Shown here: piece after piece, positions 14,346-15,494 of the stretch
Layout: each line of letters starts with the position of its first letter
Position numbering within the stretch: position 1 is the first letter of the stretch
Source: an uncultured Clostridia bacterium
Lineage (GTDB): Bacteria; Bacillota; Clostridia; HGM11327
Length of the DNA: 15,494 nt
NCBI GenBank assembly: GCA_905210525.1
Contig: CAJLXE010000014.1
Span: forward strand, 1 to 15,494
Reading direction: 5' to 3'
Notes under the pieces: generated by a model
The model's database searches: none
Told to the model about the DNA's origin: nothing
The model's input: the letters and a program-made list of their open reading frames with translations, nothing else
Program-made: the position numbers and the translations under genes

Positions 14346-15040
14346 TCAAGCGCCCTCCTGTATTCCTCTTTTTTTCTGAGCACTTCTTCCGTTCTGGCAC
14401 GCGACAAACACGTGTCTTCTTCGCCTATATAACGCAATATATTGTCGCATGATTCCAGCATATGTTCAATAAATTCCGTGCAAAGCGGTATTCTTTCCCT
14501 GTAAACGTATGTCCCGAGTTCGTATTGGATGTCTGAAATGGCGGTTGTTCCGACCGAACACTTCAATATCTGATAAAATCTGCCGTTGTCCTTTACTATT
14601 CCTTCGGCATCGATTTTGTATCCCGCCGCAACAATGCGTCTGCGCAAGGGCTCCGCGCTGTTCATAGGCTGAAGCACCATGCAGTCAAGCTCTCTTGCCA
14701 CATCCGGAGACGACTCTATTATTTGTGCAATAAGATCCGCTCCCATTCCTGCTATAAATGCCACCTGTGCCTCACCCGGCAAAACAGGCTTCAGTCCGTC
14801 TCCTACCCTGCACGTTATTTTGTCCGCGAGACCGTACATCTGCGTTATTTTCTGCGTTTTTGCAAGCGACGGCGCGCTTATATCGGTTGCCGTCACGGTT
14901 TCGGCTATACCGTTCTGTACGGCATAAACGGCTGCATATCCGTGGTCCGAGCCTATATCCGCCATGCATCGGCACTTCGGAACAAATGATATCGCTTTAA
15001 TGAGACGCTCGTTCATGCCGTTTTTTTCGCTCAGGACCAT
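14327..15040 (-). CDS. trmK: tRNA (adenine22-N1)-methyltransferase TrmK
   Basis: A 237-residue SAM-dependent Rossmann methyltransferase that makes m1A22 in tRNA of Gram-positive bacteria. Motif I is DIGSDHGY (28-35); ATDISAPSLAKTQ is the SAM ribose-binding strand; FIAGMGADLI and LQPMNSAEPLRR are family signatures. The C-terminal helical extension (about 170-237) is typical. The ATG at 15040 follows GGAGG with a short spacer and overlaps the upstream LOG gene by 10 nt; an internal ATG at 15016 is possible but has a poorer site. In many Firmicutes this gene follows rpoD; here a LOG-family gene precedes it. Confidence 0.95.
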   Translation of the reverse strand: MVLSEKNGMNERLIKAISFVPKCRCMADIGSDHGYAAVYAVQNGIAETVTATDISAPSLAKTQKITQMYGLADKITCRVGDGLKPVLPGEAQVAFIAGMGADLIAQIIESSPDVARELDCMVLQPMNSAEPLRRRIVAAGYKIDAEGIVKDNGRFYQILKCSVGTTAISDIQYELGTYVYRERIPLCTEFIEHMLESCDNILRYIGEEDTCLSRARTEEVLRKKEEYRRALEWAMSE

Positions 15041-15494
15041 TTATCCTCCACGGCTTCCTGCTTGTAGTTATCTATATAGTCAAACATATCGTCTATGTCG
15101 TCCGTTACATAATAAATCGATGAAAACACTCTTTTTGCAAAATTCTGACTGTACGATTCCTCGAACTGTGCAAGAAGATTATCGTAATATCCGCAATAGT
15201 TGAATATCACTATCGGCTTGCTGTGATAGCCAAGCTGTTTTGATGTAATTACCTCCAGAACCTCCTCAAGCGTTCCGAAGCCGCCCGGCAGTGTTATGAG
15301 TATGTCCGAATTTTCATCAAGCATACGTTTTCTGGAGCGCATTTCGGGCGTAACGTAAAGCTCGTCACATTCTTCGTAAAGAATCCCCTTGACGTTAAGT
15401 GCCTCCGGAATAACCCCTATTATCCTGCCGCCCGCTTTCTTCGCGCCTCTTGCCGTAGCACCCATTGTTCCTACCATGCCCGCGCCGAACACAA
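15031..15494 (-). CDS. LOG-family protein (TIGR00730), N-terminus cut by window
   Basis: The last 154 residues of a LOG-family Rossmann protein, running off the right edge. The nucleotide-binding glycine strand VFGAGMVGTMGATARGA and the catalytic signature PGGFGTLEE are present, together with the RSRKRML element between them. Family members hydrolyse nucleoside 5'-monophosphates to free base and ribose 5-phosphate (cytokinin activation in plants); older annotations say lysine decarboxylase. The visible part matches the C-terminal four fifths of a protein of about 190 residues. The GTG at the edge is internal, not the start. Its stop overlaps the trmK start. Confidence 0.93.
   Translation of the reverse strand, partial: VFGAGMVGTMGATARGAKKAGGRIIGVIPEALNVKGILYEECDELYVTPEMRSRKRMLDENSDILITLPGGFGTLEEVLEVITSKQLGYHSKPIVIFNYCGYYDNLLAQFEESYSQNFAKRVFSSIYYVTDDIDDMFDYIDNYKQEAVEDKWS

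Noticed and set aside
1..15494. CRISPR array, defence island, prophage or transposon
   Set aside because: No regularly spaced direct repeats, transposase, toxin-antitoxin or phage structural genes were found; the recombinase is the only mobile-element-type gene.

Overview
The window looks like chromosomal DNA of a low-to-mid GC Clostridia-type Firmicute, probably an anaerobic gut lineage. The evidence is the trmK / Nif3-like / zinc-ribbon / rnpB block, an RqcH-type NFACT protein, a Feo operon carrying the small Cys-rich FeoB-associated membrane protein, AGGAGG-type ribosome binding sites on most genes, and an XRE regulator fused to membrane helices. The species cannot be named from this sequence. 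Most content is recognisable. No CRISPR array, insertion sequence, tRNA gene or prophage module was seen.

Layout. (1) 1-443: end of a plus-strand unit with a strong terminator, then a gene-poor AT-rich stretch. (2) 444-2926: a small accessory island. A minus-strand SGNH/GDSL hydrolase is divergent from a plus-strand pair, a membrane-anchored XRE regulator (likely a TTG start at 1411 behind a near-consensus promoter) and a cytoplasmic GH29-like (alpha-L-fucosidase-related) protein. A bidirectional terminator at 3038-3086 closes it. (3) 3152-6470, minus strand: a complete ferrous-iron operon, feoA-like, feoA, feoB and the FeoB-associated protein. Its promoter is near-consensus and is followed by two inverted repeats with GTTAG/CTAAC half-sites resembling DtxR/IdeR-type iron boxes. 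(4) 6586-8046: a tyrosine recombinase with an extra degenerate catalytic domain at its N-terminus. (5) 8108-12330, minus strand: an OGG1-type 8-oxoguanine DNA glycosylase, a 64-residue one-helix membrane protein, uronate isomerase UxaC, and RqcH, which overlaps uxaC by 17 nt. (6) 12376-12778: RNase P RNA and its terminator hairpin. (7) 12786-15494: zinc-ribbon coiled-coil protein, Nif3-like protein, TrmK, and a LOG-family protein cut by the window edge, mostly coupled or overlapping on the minus strand.

How the genes work together. Region 3 is a ferrous-iron uptake module likely controlled by a metal-sensing repressor. Regions 6 and 7 are RNA and translation housekeeping: tRNA processing, tRNA m1A22 methylation and, via RqcH, ribosome rescue. 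UxaC is the metabolic outlier in that cluster. The items most worth a second look are the recombinase with the duplicated pseudo-catalytic domain, the feo promoter/operator arrangement, the enlarged acidic loop in FeoB, the XRE-TM plus GH29-like pair, and the hairpin covering the ribosome binding site of the zinc-ribbon gene.
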